From: Streptomyces sp. ML-6
GTDB taxonomy: Bacteria > Actinomycetota > Actinomycetes > Streptomycetales > Streptomycetaceae
Direction of reading: 5' to 3'
Length of the DNA stretch: 64,000 nucleotides
NCBI RefSeq assembly: GCF_030116705.1
Contig: NZ_JAOTIK010000001.1
Span: forward strand, 4,802,501 to 4,866,500
Shown: piece after piece, positions 34,805 to 43,943 of the stretch
Numbering within the stretch: the stretch's first letter is position 1
Layout of the letters: each line of letters begins with the position of its first letter
Notes under the pieces: model-generated
Databases searched by the model: none
What the model was told of the DNA's origin: nothing
Seen by the model: only the letters and a program-made list of their open reading frames with translations
Made by a program: the position numbers and the translations under genes

Positions 34805-36423
34805 TCAGTCCGGTGTCGATGCCGGTGCCGGTGCTGACGCCGGTATCAGTTCCCGTTCCATCGCCGCGCGCAGCCGGAGCGTGGAGACCAGCCGCTGGAA
34901 CGCTTCCGACCAGTAGCCGTTCGCGCCCGGCGAGGCGTCCTCCGGTTCGTCCGGGGTGGTGGTGAGGACCTCCAGGCGGTCGGCCTCGGCCGGGTTCAGG
35001 CAGCGTTCGGCGAGGCCCATCACACCGCTGAAGCTCCAGGGGTAACTGCCCGCGTCCCGGGCGATGTCCAGGGCGTCCACGACCGCGCGGCCGAGGGGTT
35101 CGGCCCAGGGGGTCGGGCAGACGCCCAGCAGCTGGAACGCCTCGGACAGGCCGTGCGCGGCGATGAAGTCGGCCACCCACACGGCCCGTTCGGGGGCGGG
35201 GAGCACCGAGAGGAGCTTCGAACGCTCGGCGAGCGAGGCCGTGCCGGGGCCGTTCGACGGCGGGACGGAAGGGGCACCGAGCAGCGCGCGGGCCCACTCC
35301 GGGTCCCGCTGCCGCACCGCCGCCCGGCACCACGCCGCGTGCAGTTCCTCGCCCCAGCCGTCGGACACCGGAAGGCCGACGATCTCCCGCGCGTCGCGGC
35401 CGCCGAACCGCGCCGCCCAGGTCGCGAGCGGGGTCGCCTCCACCAACTGGCCGAGCCACCAGGACCGTTCGCCCCGGCCGGACGGCGGCACCGCCACCAC
35501 GCCGTCGCGCTCCATCGAGGCGTCGCACTCGTGCGGTGCCTCCACGGCGACCGAGGCGTCGTCCCCGGTGAGGTCCGGGCCCACGCACGACAGCGCGCGG
35601 GCCGCCATCCGTCCGGCGAGCGCCGACTCCGGCAGCGCGGAGAGGAGTTCGGCGGCCGTGGAGCGGACGTTGCGGCTGCGGTCGGAGAGGGCCTGCTCCA
35701 GGAAGGGCTCGTCGGCGACGGAGAGTCCGGAGCGCAGCGAGTCGAGGAACATCAGCCGGTCCTCGGCGCGCTCGGTGGACCACGTGGACGCGAGCAGCGC
35801 GAGCGCCTCGGCGGGGTCGTGCTCCCGGACGGCCCCGAGCAGGGCGACCCGTTCCGCGAACAGCCCCTCCTCCCACAGCTGCGTGACCGCCTCCGGGTCC
35901 GTCACGTCGGGCAGCGACGAACTGCCCGACGAGCCGCGCAGGGCGAACTTCCACTCGGGGTTCAGCCCGGCCAGCCACAGCCCGCGCGGCCCGGCGAAGG
36001 CCAGGGCCTGCGGGCGCAGGTCGGTGCGGGCCCTGGCCGCGTCCAGCAGGGGCGGGAGCAGCGGGGCCGGGGCCCGGTAGCCGTAGCGGTTGGCGACGGC
36101 CAGCCACTGCGGGATCAGCTCGGTGAGGTCGGGGGCCGTGCCGCGCCGGCCGCCGGAGCCGCCCGACGCCGACCGGTCCGCGAGCAGCTGGGCGAGTCTG
36201 CGCCGCGCGACCGGCGGCAGCGGCGGCCGGGGTCGGAGGGCGCCGGGGCGGGCCGGGCCGCCGGGGCAGCGGGCAGCAGTCCCGCTCGGCGGCGCACGGT
36301 GTGCAGCGCCGCCGTGTCCAGCAGGCCGGTCGGTCCGTCGGCCCCCGCCGGGCGTCGGTCGGTGCCCAGGAGCGCCGTGGTGACGAGCTCTTCCCAGGCC
36401 GCGGGTGTGGTCGTGCGAGGCAT
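34805..36423 (-). pseudogene. DUF5691 family protein, interrupted by a one-base frameshift
   Basis: N-terminal frame starts MPRTTTPAAWEELVTTALLG at ATG 36423 (GGGGGAG upstream) and runs in frame to the C-run at 36229-36232; the rest (RPPLPPVARRRLAQLLADR to the C-terminus) is in another frame down to 34805. Adding one C to the CCCC run (reading GAC CCC CGG) restores one uninterrupted protein of about 539 residues, with the joined segment PSDPRPPLPPVARRRLAQLL. So the gene has lost one base in this sequence, by mutation or sequencing error in a homopolymer. The predicted protein is helical and Leu/Ala-rich, resembling repeat-type scaffolds; function unknown. It lies 29 bp downstream of the SWIM gene in what should be one operon. 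Confidence 0.8.
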
Positions 36424-36452
36424 TGCTCCCCCTTCGAACTTCGAATCCGACG

Positions 36453-38018
36453 TCAGATGAGCGGTACGGTCCCGGACGTCGCGTCGGCGGGACCGGCCAC
36501 GAGGCCCTCGGCGCCGTCCGCCCAGGCCGTGCCCGGACCCGTATCCGTACCGGTACCGGTCCCCGCCCCGTTCCCCGTCTCCGCTCCTGTCCCCGTGCCC
36601 GTTCCTGCCCCTGTGCCCGTCCCGGGTTCGGCTCCGGGTCCGGCTTCGGCTTCGGTGGACCAGGCCGCGAGCGGGTCGAAGCCGCGGTGGCCGCATTCGC
36701 CGAAGACGGTGACCGGGGCGCCACCGGAGAGCGCGACGAGCTTCCACAGGCCGGGCCGGGACAGCGCGGCCGGGGCGACGGGCAGGGCCGCCCCGCCCGC
36801 CGCGTCCACCAACTGCCAGCCGTCCCCGGACGGCACGGGTATGACCTCGTCCAGCGTCACCGGCCAGGAGTCCAGCCAGGGGTCGTCCCGCAGGGCCCGC
36901 CCGTACGCCCCGATCGCGTCGGCCGCGGTGCCGCCGGGCGGCGGGGTGCCGAGCGGTGACGGCGTCCCGAACAGCTCTCCCAGCTCCGCCCGCAGCTGAC
37001 CGGCGCCCGGATGGGGCGTGATCTCGGCGTCGATCGTGACGCCCACCGGCAGCGCCAGGGCGGGGGAGCGCCCGGCCGCCCCGAAGGACAGCAGCAGCGC
37101 CGTGCGGCCCGTCCTCCTGCCGTGCAGCCAGATGCGGCGGGCGACGATCCGGCCGTCCGGGATGTCGTACTGGGCGAGGACCAGCCAGTGGTCGCGGACC
37201 GGCGGGCCCTCGGCGTGGGACGTCAGCCCCACCCGGGTGCGGACCGTGGCCGCCAGCGGCTCCGGCAGCCGGTCGATGCCCAGCCAGGCGCTGTTCAGCA
37301 GATGGAGCAGCGCGCACTCCTCCAGCAGCCGCACCGGCCACCCCTGCCCGGACCCCGGGACGGACCCCAACTCCCGCACCCTGGACGCCAGTCCGGGCGC
37401 CTGAGCATCGACCATGCGGGCCGCCGTCTCCTCCCAGAGCCCGTACCCCGCCTGACCGGCCGCCGCGAGCCCCCCGCGCAGCAGGTCCGCGAGCCGCTCC
37501 TCCAGCTCCTGCGCACCGCCGGTGATCCGCTCGGCCCGGCGCTCCGCCCGCCGCCGGGCGGCCTCCGGATCGGCCGGACCGGACGCCGCCCCACCCGCCG
37601 GTGCGTCACGCTCCGCGCTCCCCGCCTTCCCGGCCGCCCGCGCGCGCCGGCCCGCCAGCCACTCCCCGGCCCAGTCCGGCGTCTCGCCGCCCGGCAGCGC
37701 CGACTCGTCCGACGCCCAGACCAGCAACAGCCCCAGGGCGTGCTTGCACGGGAACTTCCGGCTCGGACAACTGCACTTGTACGCGGGGCCCGTGATGTCC
37801 ACGACCGTGCTGTACGGCTTGCTCCCGCTGCCCTTGCACAGCCCCCACACCGCACCCGAGCCGTCGCACCCGCCGTCCGACCACGGACCCGCCGAACCGA
37901 GCTTGCTCCCCGCCTTGCGCGACGCGTCGTCAGGAGCGAGGGCCAGCACCTGCTCCACCGTCCAGCGCGCCACCGGAACGGCGGTGCGCGAAGGTTCTCC
38001 CCCGTGAGATAGCAGCAT
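36453..38018 (-). CDS. SWIM zinc-finger family protein
   Basis: 521 residues from ATG 38018; an in-frame TTG at 38048 would add 10 residues. No Shine-Dalgarno is seen. The SWIM motif is YKCSCPSRKFPCKHALGLLL (Cys82, Cys84, Cys91, His93), a CxCx(n)CxH zinc site that binds DNA or proteins. It sits in an N-terminal domain (RWTVEQVLALAPDDASRKAG, then WGLCKGSGSKPY), followed by Arg/Ala-rich helices and a beta-rich C-terminal half. Near the C-terminus is a Gly/Thr repeat tract (GTGTGAGTGTG) encoded by a 6-bp repeat. It probably forms an operon with DUF5691 and is divergent from the MoxR-DUF5682-VWA operon, a combination I regard as one functional module. Confidence 0.85.
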   Translation of the reverse strand: MLLSHGGEPSRTAVPVARWTVEQVLALAPDDASRKAGSKLGSAGPWSDGGCDGSGAVWGLCKGSGSKPYSTVVDITGPAYKCSCPSRKFPCKHALGLLLVWASDESALPGGETPDWAGEWLAGRRARAAGKAGSAERDAPAGGAASGPADPEAARRRAERRAERITGGAQELEERLADLLRGGLAAAGQAGYGLWEETAARMVDAQAPGLASRVRELGSVPGSGQGWPVRLLEECALLHLLNSAWLGIDRLPEPLAATVRTRVGLTSHAEGPPVRDHWLVLAQYDIPDGRIVARRIWLHGRRTGRTALLLSFGAAGRSPALALPVGVTIDAEITPHPGAGQLRAELGELFGTPSPLGTPPPGGTAADAIGAYGRALRDDPWLDSWPVTLDEVIPVPSGDGWQLVDAAGGAALPVAPAALSRPGLWKLVALSGGAPVTVFGECGHRGFDPLAAWSTEAEAGPGAEPGTGTGAGTGTGTGAETGNGAGTGTGTDTGPGTAWADGAEGLVAGPADATSGTVPLI

Positions 38019-38194
38019 GGGAACGACGGTAAAGCGCACCACTGACAATCGCCCTGACCTGCTGTTTCAGCGGTTGCCGCACCTCTTGGCCCCGCTCGCC
38101 CCGGGCGATTCTGCCGCGAGCGGCGGGCCCATGGATCCGGGGATCAACCGATGAGCGGCCACGCCGTTCGCACCGTCCGCTCCGCGACGGGTGG

Positions 38195-38224
38195 ATCGGC
38201 CCCCGGTTCGCGGCCGGGGCCGAT
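38195..38224. repeat. Inverted repeat upstream of the MoxR operon
   Basis: ATCGGCCCC (38195-38203) and GGGGCCGAT (38216-38224), 9-bp arms, 12-bp spacer, about 60 bp upstream of the MoxR start in the 265-bp divergent interval. Could be an operator for either operon or a leader hairpin. Confidence 0.4.
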
Positions 38225-38283
38225 TGTCAGTGCCGTGGTGCACGGTGGAACCACATCAGGTCGACCGATCTGGAGGGGGATCC

Positions 38284-39396
38284 ATGACCGTGCCCGAAAC
38301 CACCGCCGCCACCGGCGTGCAGGCACTGCGCCCGCACGCCGAGGACGCCTTCGCCCACGAGCTGAAGGCCCTCGCCGCGGCCGACGACCGCCCGCGGCCC
38401 GCCCGTTGGCAGCTCTCGCCCTGGGCCGTCGCCACCTACCTGCTCGGCGGCACCCTGCCCGACGGCACGGTGATCACACCCAAGTACGTGGGCCCGCGCC
38501 GCCTCGTCGAGGTCGCGGTGACCACGCTCGCCACCGACCGGGCCCTCCTGCTCCTCGGGGTTCCCGGCACCGCCAAGACCTGGGTCTCGGAGCACCTCGC
38601 GGCCGCCGTCAGCGGCGATTCGACCCTGCTCGTCCAGGGCACGGCGGGCACCCCCGAGGAAGCCGTCCGCTACGGCTGGAACTACGCGCAGCTGCTCGCG
38701 CACGGCCCCAGCCGCGACGCCCTGGTGCCCAGCCCGCTCATGCGCGCCATGTCCGGCGGCATGACCGCCCGCATCGAGGAACTGACCCGGATTCCCGCCG
38801 ACGTCCAGGACTCGCTCATCACGATCCTGTCGGAGAAGACGCTCCCCGTCCCCGAGCTGGGCCAGGAGGTCCAGGCGGTCCGCGGGTTCAACGTCATCGC
38901 CACCGCCAACGACCGCGACCGCGGGGTCAACGAACTGTCCAGCGCGCTGCGCCGCCGGTTCAACACCGTCGTGCTCCCGCTGCCGGCCACCCCCGAGGCC
39001 GAGGTGGACATCGTGTCCCGGCGCGTCGACCAGATAGGGCGTTCCCTCGACCTCCCGGCCGCTCCCGACGGAATGGCCGAGATCCGACGCGTCGTCACGG
39101 TCTTCCGCGAGCTGCGCGACGGCGTCACCACCGACGGCCGCACCAAGCTCAAGTCCCCCTCGGGCACGCTGTCGACGGCCGAGGCGATCTCCGTCGTCAC
39201 CAACGGCCTGGCCCTGGCCGCGCACTTCGGCGACGGAGTGCTGCGCCCCGGCGACGTGGCGGCCGGCATCCTCGGCGCGGTCGTCCGCGACCCCGCGGCC
39301 GACCGGGTGGTCTGGCAGGAGTACCTGGAGACGGTGGTCCGGGAGCGGGACGGGTGGAAGGACTTCTACCGCGCCTGCCGCGAGGTGTCCGCATGA
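38284..39396 (+). CDS. MoxR-family AAA+ ATPase
   Basis: 370 residues from ATG 38284 (GGAGGGGGATCC upstream). Walker A is GVPGTAKT (92-99); the Walker B position reads TARIEELTR, i.e. Glu-Glu in place of the usual Asp-Glu; sensor 1 is FNVIATANDRDRGVNELS and the arginine-finger region ALRRRFN. These features and the short helical lid (TLSTAEAISVVTNGLALAAHFG) place it in the MoxR clade, whose members act as chaperones or remodellers together with VWA-domain partners. The VWA gene is two genes downstream and the intervening DUF5682 overlaps it by ATGA. The Walker B change is conservative and hydrolysis is probably retained. Confidence 0.9.
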   Translation: MTVPETTAATGVQALRPHAEDAFAHELKALAAADDRPRPARWQLSPWAVATYLLGGTLPDGTVITPKYVGPRRLVEVAVTTLATDRALLLLGVPGTAKTWVSEHLAAAVSGDSTLLVQGTAGTPEEAVRYGWNYAQLLAHGPSRDALVPSPLMRAMSGGMTARIEELTRIPADVQDSLITILSEKTLPVPELGQEVQAVRGFNVIATANDRDRGVNELSSALRRRFNTVVLPLPATPEAEVDIVSRRVDQIGRSLDLPAAPDGMAEIRRVVTVFRELRDGVTTDGRTKLKSPSGTLSTAEAISVVTNGLALAAHFGDGVLRPGDVAAGILGAVVRDPAADRVVWQEYLETVVRERDGWKDFYRACREVSA

Positions 39397-41927
39397 CCTC
39401 GGCCGAGCGCCCCGCGGGGCCGCTGCTGCTGGGGGTGCGGCACCACGGCCCCGGCTCGGCCCGCGCCGTCCGCGCCGCTCTGGACGCCGCAAGTCCGGGG
39501 GCCGTGCTCGTCGAGGGGCCGCCGGAGGGCGACGCGCTGCTGCCCCTGGCCGCCGACGAGGGGATGCGGCCACCGGTCGCGCTCCTCGCGCACGCCGTGG
39601 ACGACCCGGGGCAGGCGGCGTTCTGGCCGCTGGCCGCGTTCTCGCCCGAATGGGTCGCGATCCGCTGGGCCCTCGCACACGACGTCCCGGTCCGCTTCAT
39701 CGACCTGCCCGCGGCGCACTCCCTGGCCATGACCCGCGCCGAGGAACAAGCGGAACAAGCGGCGGGTGGGGACGGTGACGGCGGCGGCAGGGCGGGGCAC
39801 GGGACCGCGGCGGCCGACTGCGCGGGCGGGCCGTCCGGTGCGGCCGACCCGTCCGCCGATCCGTCCACCGACCCGACGTCCGACCCGGCCGCGCAGGCGC
39901 CGGTCGATCCCGTCGCCGTGCTCGCCGGGGCGGCGGGCTACGACGACCCGGAGCGCTGGTGGGAGGACGTCGTCGAACACCGCGCCCAGGACGGCGGACC
40001 CGCCGACCCGCTGGCCCCCTTCGCCGCGCTCGCCGAGGCGATGACCGCCCTGCGCGAGGTGTACGGGGACGGCGGCCACCCGCGCGACGCCGTCCGCGAG
40101 GCGTACATGCGCATCCAACTGCGCAAGGCGGTCAAGGAGTTCAGCGACGGCGTCGCGGTCGTCTGCGGCGCCTGGCACGTCCCCGCCCTCGGCGCGAGGA
40201 CCACGCTCACCGCCGACCGCGCCCTGCTCAAGGGGCTGCCCAAGGTCAGGACCGGGATGACCTGGGTGCCCTGGTCGCACCGCAGGCTCGCCCGGCACAG
40301 CGGATACGGGGCGGGCATCGACTCGCCCGGCTGGTACGGGCACCTCTTCGAGGCCGCCGACCGCCCGGTCGAGCGGTGGATGACCAAGGTCGCCGGACTG
40401 CTGCGCGACGAGGACCGGTTCGTGTCGTCCGCCCACGTCATCGAGGCCGTCCGGCTCGCCGGGAGCCTCGCCGCCCTGCGCGGCCGTCCGCTCGCCGGCC
40501 TGAGCGAGACGACCGACGCGATCAGGGCCGTGATGTGCGAGGGCTCCGACGTGCCGCTGGCCCTCGTCCGGGACCGGCTCGTCGTCGGCGAGACCCTCGG
40601 CGAGGTCCCGGACACCGCCCCCGCCGTCCCCCTGCAGCGTGACCTCGCCCGCCAACAGCGCACGCTCCGGCTCAAACCGGAGGCGCAGGAGCGGGAACTG
40701 GAGCTCGACCTGCGCAAGGACAACGACGCGGCCCGCAGCCGGCTGCTCCACCGGCTGCGCCTCCTCGCCGTCGGCTGGGGCGAGCCCGTGGCCGGCCGGG
40801 CGAGCACCGGCACCTTCCGGGAGAGCTGGCTGTTGCGCTGGGAACCCGAGCTGTACGTACAGGTCGCCGAGGCCGGGACCTGGGGCACCACCGTGCTCTC
40901 CGCCGCGACGGCCAGGGCCGGGGCGCTGGCCGAGGCCGCCACCACGCTTGCCGAGGTCACCACGCTCGCCGAGCAGTGCCTCCTCGCGGAGCTGCCCGAG
41001 GCCCTGCCCGTCGTGATGCGGGCCCTCGCCGACCGGGCCGCGCTCGACTCCGACGTCGGCCACCTCGCCGACGCCCTGCCCGCCCTGGCCCGCACCCTGC
41101 GCTACGGCGACGTGCGGTCCACGGACACGACGGCGCTCGGCGAGGTCGCGGCCGGGCTCGCCGAACGGATCCGGGTGGGGTTGCCGCCCGCCTGCACCGG
41201 GCTCGACGCCGACGGTGCCGAGGAGATGCGCCGCCGGGTGGACGGCGTGCACACCGCGATCGGGCTGCTCTCCGGGACCGCGCGGGCGGAGGCGGACACG
41301 GACGGGCTGCGCGAGCGATGGGCGGCCGTGCTGCACGGACTCGCCGCCCGGGACACGGTCGCGGGGGTCATCCGGGGCCGCGCCGCCCGGCTGCTGCTCG
41401 ACGAGGGGCGGCTCGGGGAGGACGAGGCGGCCCGGCTGATGGGCCTGGCCCTCTCGCCCGGCACGCCCCCGCCCGACGCCGCCGCGTGGATCGAGGGGTT
41501 CGTCGGGGGAGCCGCCGGGGGAGGGATGCTGCTCGTCCACGACGAGCGGCTGCTGGGCCTGGTCGACGCATGGCTCACCGGAGTCCCCGCCGACACCTTC
41601 GTCGACGTGCTGCCCCTGCTGCGCCGGACGTTCTCGGCGTACGAGGCGGGCGTACGGCGCACGCTGGGCGAGCTGGTGCGGCGCGGCCCGGCCGTGGGCG
41701 GCCCGGCGGCCGTCTCCGGGGCCGGTGCGACGGCACCCGGTTTCGGCCCCGCGCTGGACGGGGCCAGGGCCGACGCGGTGGAGCCGGTGCTGCGCCTCCT
41801 GCTCGACCTGCCCACCGCCCCGGCTGCCGGGGGCGCCGCCCCGCCCGGGAGCACGGGGGACGCAAGAACGGCGGAGAACACCGAAAGCACCGAAAACGCC
41901 GAGGAACCGCTGGGGGCAACGGGATGA
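39393..41927 (+). CDS. DUF5682 family protein
   Basis: 844 residues; ATG 39393 overlaps the MoxR stop by ATGA and the gene ends in ATGA with the VWA gene, so the three are translationally coupled. The N-terminus, LLLGVRHHGPGSARAVRAAL followed by VLVEGPPEGDALL, resembles TraB/ChaN-type domains, where the His pair binds metal or ligand (my inference from the pattern). A low-complexity Ala/Gly/Asp/Pro linker occupies roughly residues 130-175. The rest, to about 820, is helical (RKAVKEFSDGVAVVCGAWHVP, then long Ala/Leu/Arg helices), ending in a Thr/Glu/Asn tail. Function unknown; its constant position between MoxR and VWA suggests an adaptor or substrate of that ATPase. Confidence 0.82.
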   Translation: MTSAERPAGPLLLGVRHHGPGSARAVRAALDAASPGAVLVEGPPEGDALLPLAADEGMRPPVALLAHAVDDPGQAAFWPLAAFSPEWVAIRWALAHDVPVRFIDLPAAHSLAMTRAEEQAEQAAGGDGDGGGRAGHGTAAADCAGGPSGAADPSADPSTDPTSDPAAQAPVDPVAVLAGAAGYDDPERWWEDVVEHRAQDGGPADPLAPFAALAEAMTALREVYGDGGHPRDAVREAYMRIQLRKAVKEFSDGVAVVCGAWHVPALGARTTLTADRALLKGLPKVRTGMTWVPWSHRRLARHSGYGAGIDSPGWYGHLFEAADRPVERWMTKVAGLLRDEDRFVSSAHVIEAVRLAGSLAALRGRPLAGLSETTDAIRAVMCEGSDVPLALVRDRLVVGETLGEVPDTAPAVPLQRDLARQQRTLRLKPEAQERELELDLRKDNDAARSRLLHRLRLLAVGWGEPVAGRASTGTFRESWLLRWEPELYVQVAEAGTWGTTVLSAATARAGALAEAATTLAEVTTLAEQCLLAELPEALPVVMRALADRAALDSDVGHLADALPALARTLRYGDVRSTDTTALGEVAAGLAERIRVGLPPACTGLDADGAEEMRRRVDGVHTAIGLLSGTARAEADTDGLRERWAAVLHGLAARDTVAGVIRGRAARLLLDEGRLGEDEAARLMGLALSPGTPPPDAAAWIEGFVGGAAGGGMLLVHDERLLGLVDAWLTGVPADTFVDVLPLLRRTFSAYEAGVRRTLGELVRRGPAVGGPAAVSGAGATAPGFGPALDGARADAVEPVLRLLLDLPTAPAAGGAAPPGSTGDARTAENTESTENAEEPLGATG

Positions 41928-43141
41928 CCACGCACACGGCCCGCACCACGGGCACGGTGGCCGGGGCGGCAGGCACGGCCGGGCCGGTGGACGGGGAACG
42001 GCTGCGGCGGTGGCGGCTGGTGCTGGGCGGGGACGGCGCCGAGAGCACCGGCCACGCCCTCACCGGGCGCGACGCCGCGATGGACGGCGCGCTGACCGCG
42101 CTGTACGGCGGGGGCAGGTCCGGCGACCGGGGCAGGAGCGGCCGCTCGGCCGGGCTCGGGGCCTCCGCGCCCTCCGTGGCCCGCTGGCTCGGCGACATCC
42201 GCACGTACTTCCCCAGCTCCGTCGTCCAGGTCATGCAGCGCGACGCGATCGACCGGCTCGGCCTCTCCGCGCTGCTCCTCGAACCGGAGATGCTGGAGGC
42301 CGTCGAGGCGGACGTCCACCTCGTCGGGACGCTCCTCTCGCTCAACAAGGCCATGCCCGAGACGACGAAGGAGACCGCGAGAGCGGTCGTGCGCAAGGTC
42401 GTCGAGGACCTGGAGAAGCGGCTCGCCACCCGCACCCGGGCGACCCTCACCGGCGCGCTGGACCGTTCGGCGCGGATCAGCCGGCCCCGTCACCACGACA
42501 TCGACTGGGACCGCACCATCCGGGCCAACCTCAAGAACTACCTCCCCGAGTACGGCACCGTCGTCCCCGAACGGCTCATCGGTTACGGACGGGCCGACCG
42601 GTCCGTGAAGAAGGACGTGATCCTCTGCATCGACCAGTCGGGGTCGATGGCCGCCTCCGTGGTCTATGCCTCCGTCTTCGGTGCGGTGCTCGCCTCCATG
42701 CGAACCCTGCGGACCAGGCTCGTCGTCTTCGACACGGCGGTGGTCGACCTCACCGACCAGCTCGACGACCCCGTCGACGTCCTCTTCGGCACCCAGCTCG
42801 GCGGCGGCACCGACATCAACCGGGCGCTCGCGTACTGCCAGTCGCAGATCACCCGTCCGGCGGACACCGTCGTCGTTCTCATCAGCGACCTCTACGAGGG
42901 CGGCATACGCGACGAGATGCTGAAACGGGTCGCCGCGATGAAGGCGTCCGGTGTGCAGTTCGTGACCCTGCTCGCGCTGTCCGACGAGGGTGCGCCCGCC
43001 TACGACCGCGAGCACGCGGCGGCACTCGGTGCCCTGGGCGCACCGGCCTTCGCGTGCACCCCGGACCTGTTCCCCGAAGTGATGGCGGCGGCCATCGGGA
43101 AGCAGCCGCTCCCCGTGCCGGACAGGGAGCCGGACCGGTAG
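41924..43141 (+). CDS. VWA domain protein (CoxE/MoxR partner type)
   Basis: 405 residues, starting inside the DUF5682 stop (ATGA). The first 220 residues are helical (WRLVLGGDGAESTG onward). The VWA domain has a complete MIDAS: DQSGS (Asp237, Ser239, Ser241), the Thr in GGGTDINRAL and the Asp in LISDLYEGG. VWA proteins of this kind dock on MoxR ATPases and bring metal-dependent binding to a target. It ends the operon; the IS607-type element begins about 190 bp downstream. The 200 bp between are G-rich with short direct repeats (GGAGACCGGCG) and hold no gene. Confidence 0.9.
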   Translation: MTTHTARTTGTVAGAAGTAGPVDGERLRRWRLVLGGDGAESTGHALTGRDAAMDGALTALYGGGRSGDRGRSGRSAGLGASAPSVARWLGDIRTYFPSSVVQVMQRDAIDRLGLSALLLEPEMLEAVEADVHLVGTLLSLNKAMPETTKETARAVVRKVVEDLEKRLATRTRATLTGALDRSARISRPRHHDIDWDRTIRANLKNYLPEYGTVVPERLIGYGRADRSVKKDVILCIDQSGSMAASVVYASVFGAVLASMRTLRTRLVVFDTAVVDLTDQLDDPVDVLFGTQLGGGTDINRALAYCQSQITRPADTVVVLISDLYEGGIRDEMLKRVAAMKASGVQFVTLLALSDEGAPAYDREHAAALGALGAPAFACTPDLFPEVMAAAIGKQPLPVPDREPDR

Positions 43142-43367
43142 CCGAACCGGTGGCGGGGCAGCGGCGGGGCGGTGACGGGGCGGACAGCGGCGGACGGGAG
43201 GCGGACCGGGGACGGATGGGAGACCGGCGCGGGAGACGGGCCGGGGACAGGCGGGAGACCGGCGGGAGGCCGGCAGCAGGGGTGGCGGCCCAGGGGTCTG
43301 CACCTGCTGGTCCGCGAAGTCGGGTAAGTGAGCGTAACCATGTGTGAGTGAGTGTCGTTGTCGGGGT

Positions 43368-43943
43368 GTGAATCTGACGGAATGGGCGAAGACGCAGGGT
43401 GTGCATCCGCAGACCGCGTATCGCTGGTTCCGTGAGGGGGTGTTGCCGGTACCGGCTCAGCGGGTCGGACCGCGCACGATCCTGGTGAACATCGACGCGA
43501 ACACTACGCCTGAGGCCATCGGTGGTCTGGGCCTGTATGCCCGTGTGTCCTCGCACGATCAGAAGACCGATCTGGAACGCCAGGTCGCGCGGCTGTCGGC
43601 GTGGGCGGTGAACGCCGGTCACCGGGTCGTTCGTGTCGAGGCGGAGATCGCTTCGGGGATGAACGGCTGCCGTTCGAAGGCCCGGCGTCTGCTGGCCGAC
43701 CCGAACGTGACCACCGTGGTGGTGGAGCATAAGGACCGGCTCGGCCGGATGAACGTCGAGCTTGTCGAGGCCGCCTTGTCGGCGACGGGCCGTCGCCTGC
43801 TGGTGGTGGACGACGGCGAGGTCGCAGACGACCTGGTGCGGGACATGGTGGAGGTACTGACGTCGTTCTGCGCCCGTCTGTACGGGCGCAGGTCGGCGAG
43901 GAACCGTGCCCGCAAGGCACTGGAAGCGGCCGAACATGGCTGA
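43368..43943 (+). CDS. tnpA: IS607-family TnpA, MerR-HTH serine recombinase
   Basis: 191 residues from GTG 43368 (VNLTEWAKTQGVHPQTAYRW); GTG 43344 would add 8 residues, and neither has a strong Shine-Dalgarno. The N-terminus is a MerR-like winged helix (residues 1-30), the usual IS607 arrangement; then the small serine-recombinase domain with the catalytic serine in GLYARVSSHDQ (Ser61), RLGRMNVELVEAAL and ARNRARKALEAAEHG. Catalyses excision and insertion through a circular intermediate. All expected motifs are present, so the enzyme looks functional. Overlaps tnpB by 8 nt. Confidence 0.9.
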   Translation: MNLTEWAKTQGVHPQTAYRWFREGVLPVPAQRVGPRTILVNIDANTTPEAIGGLGLYARVSSHDQKTDLERQVARLSAWAVNAGHRVVRVEAEIASGMNGCRSKARRLLADPNVTTVVVEHKDRLGRMNVELVEAALSATGRRLLVVDDGEVADDLVRDMVEVLTSFCARLYGRRSARNRARKALEAAEHG

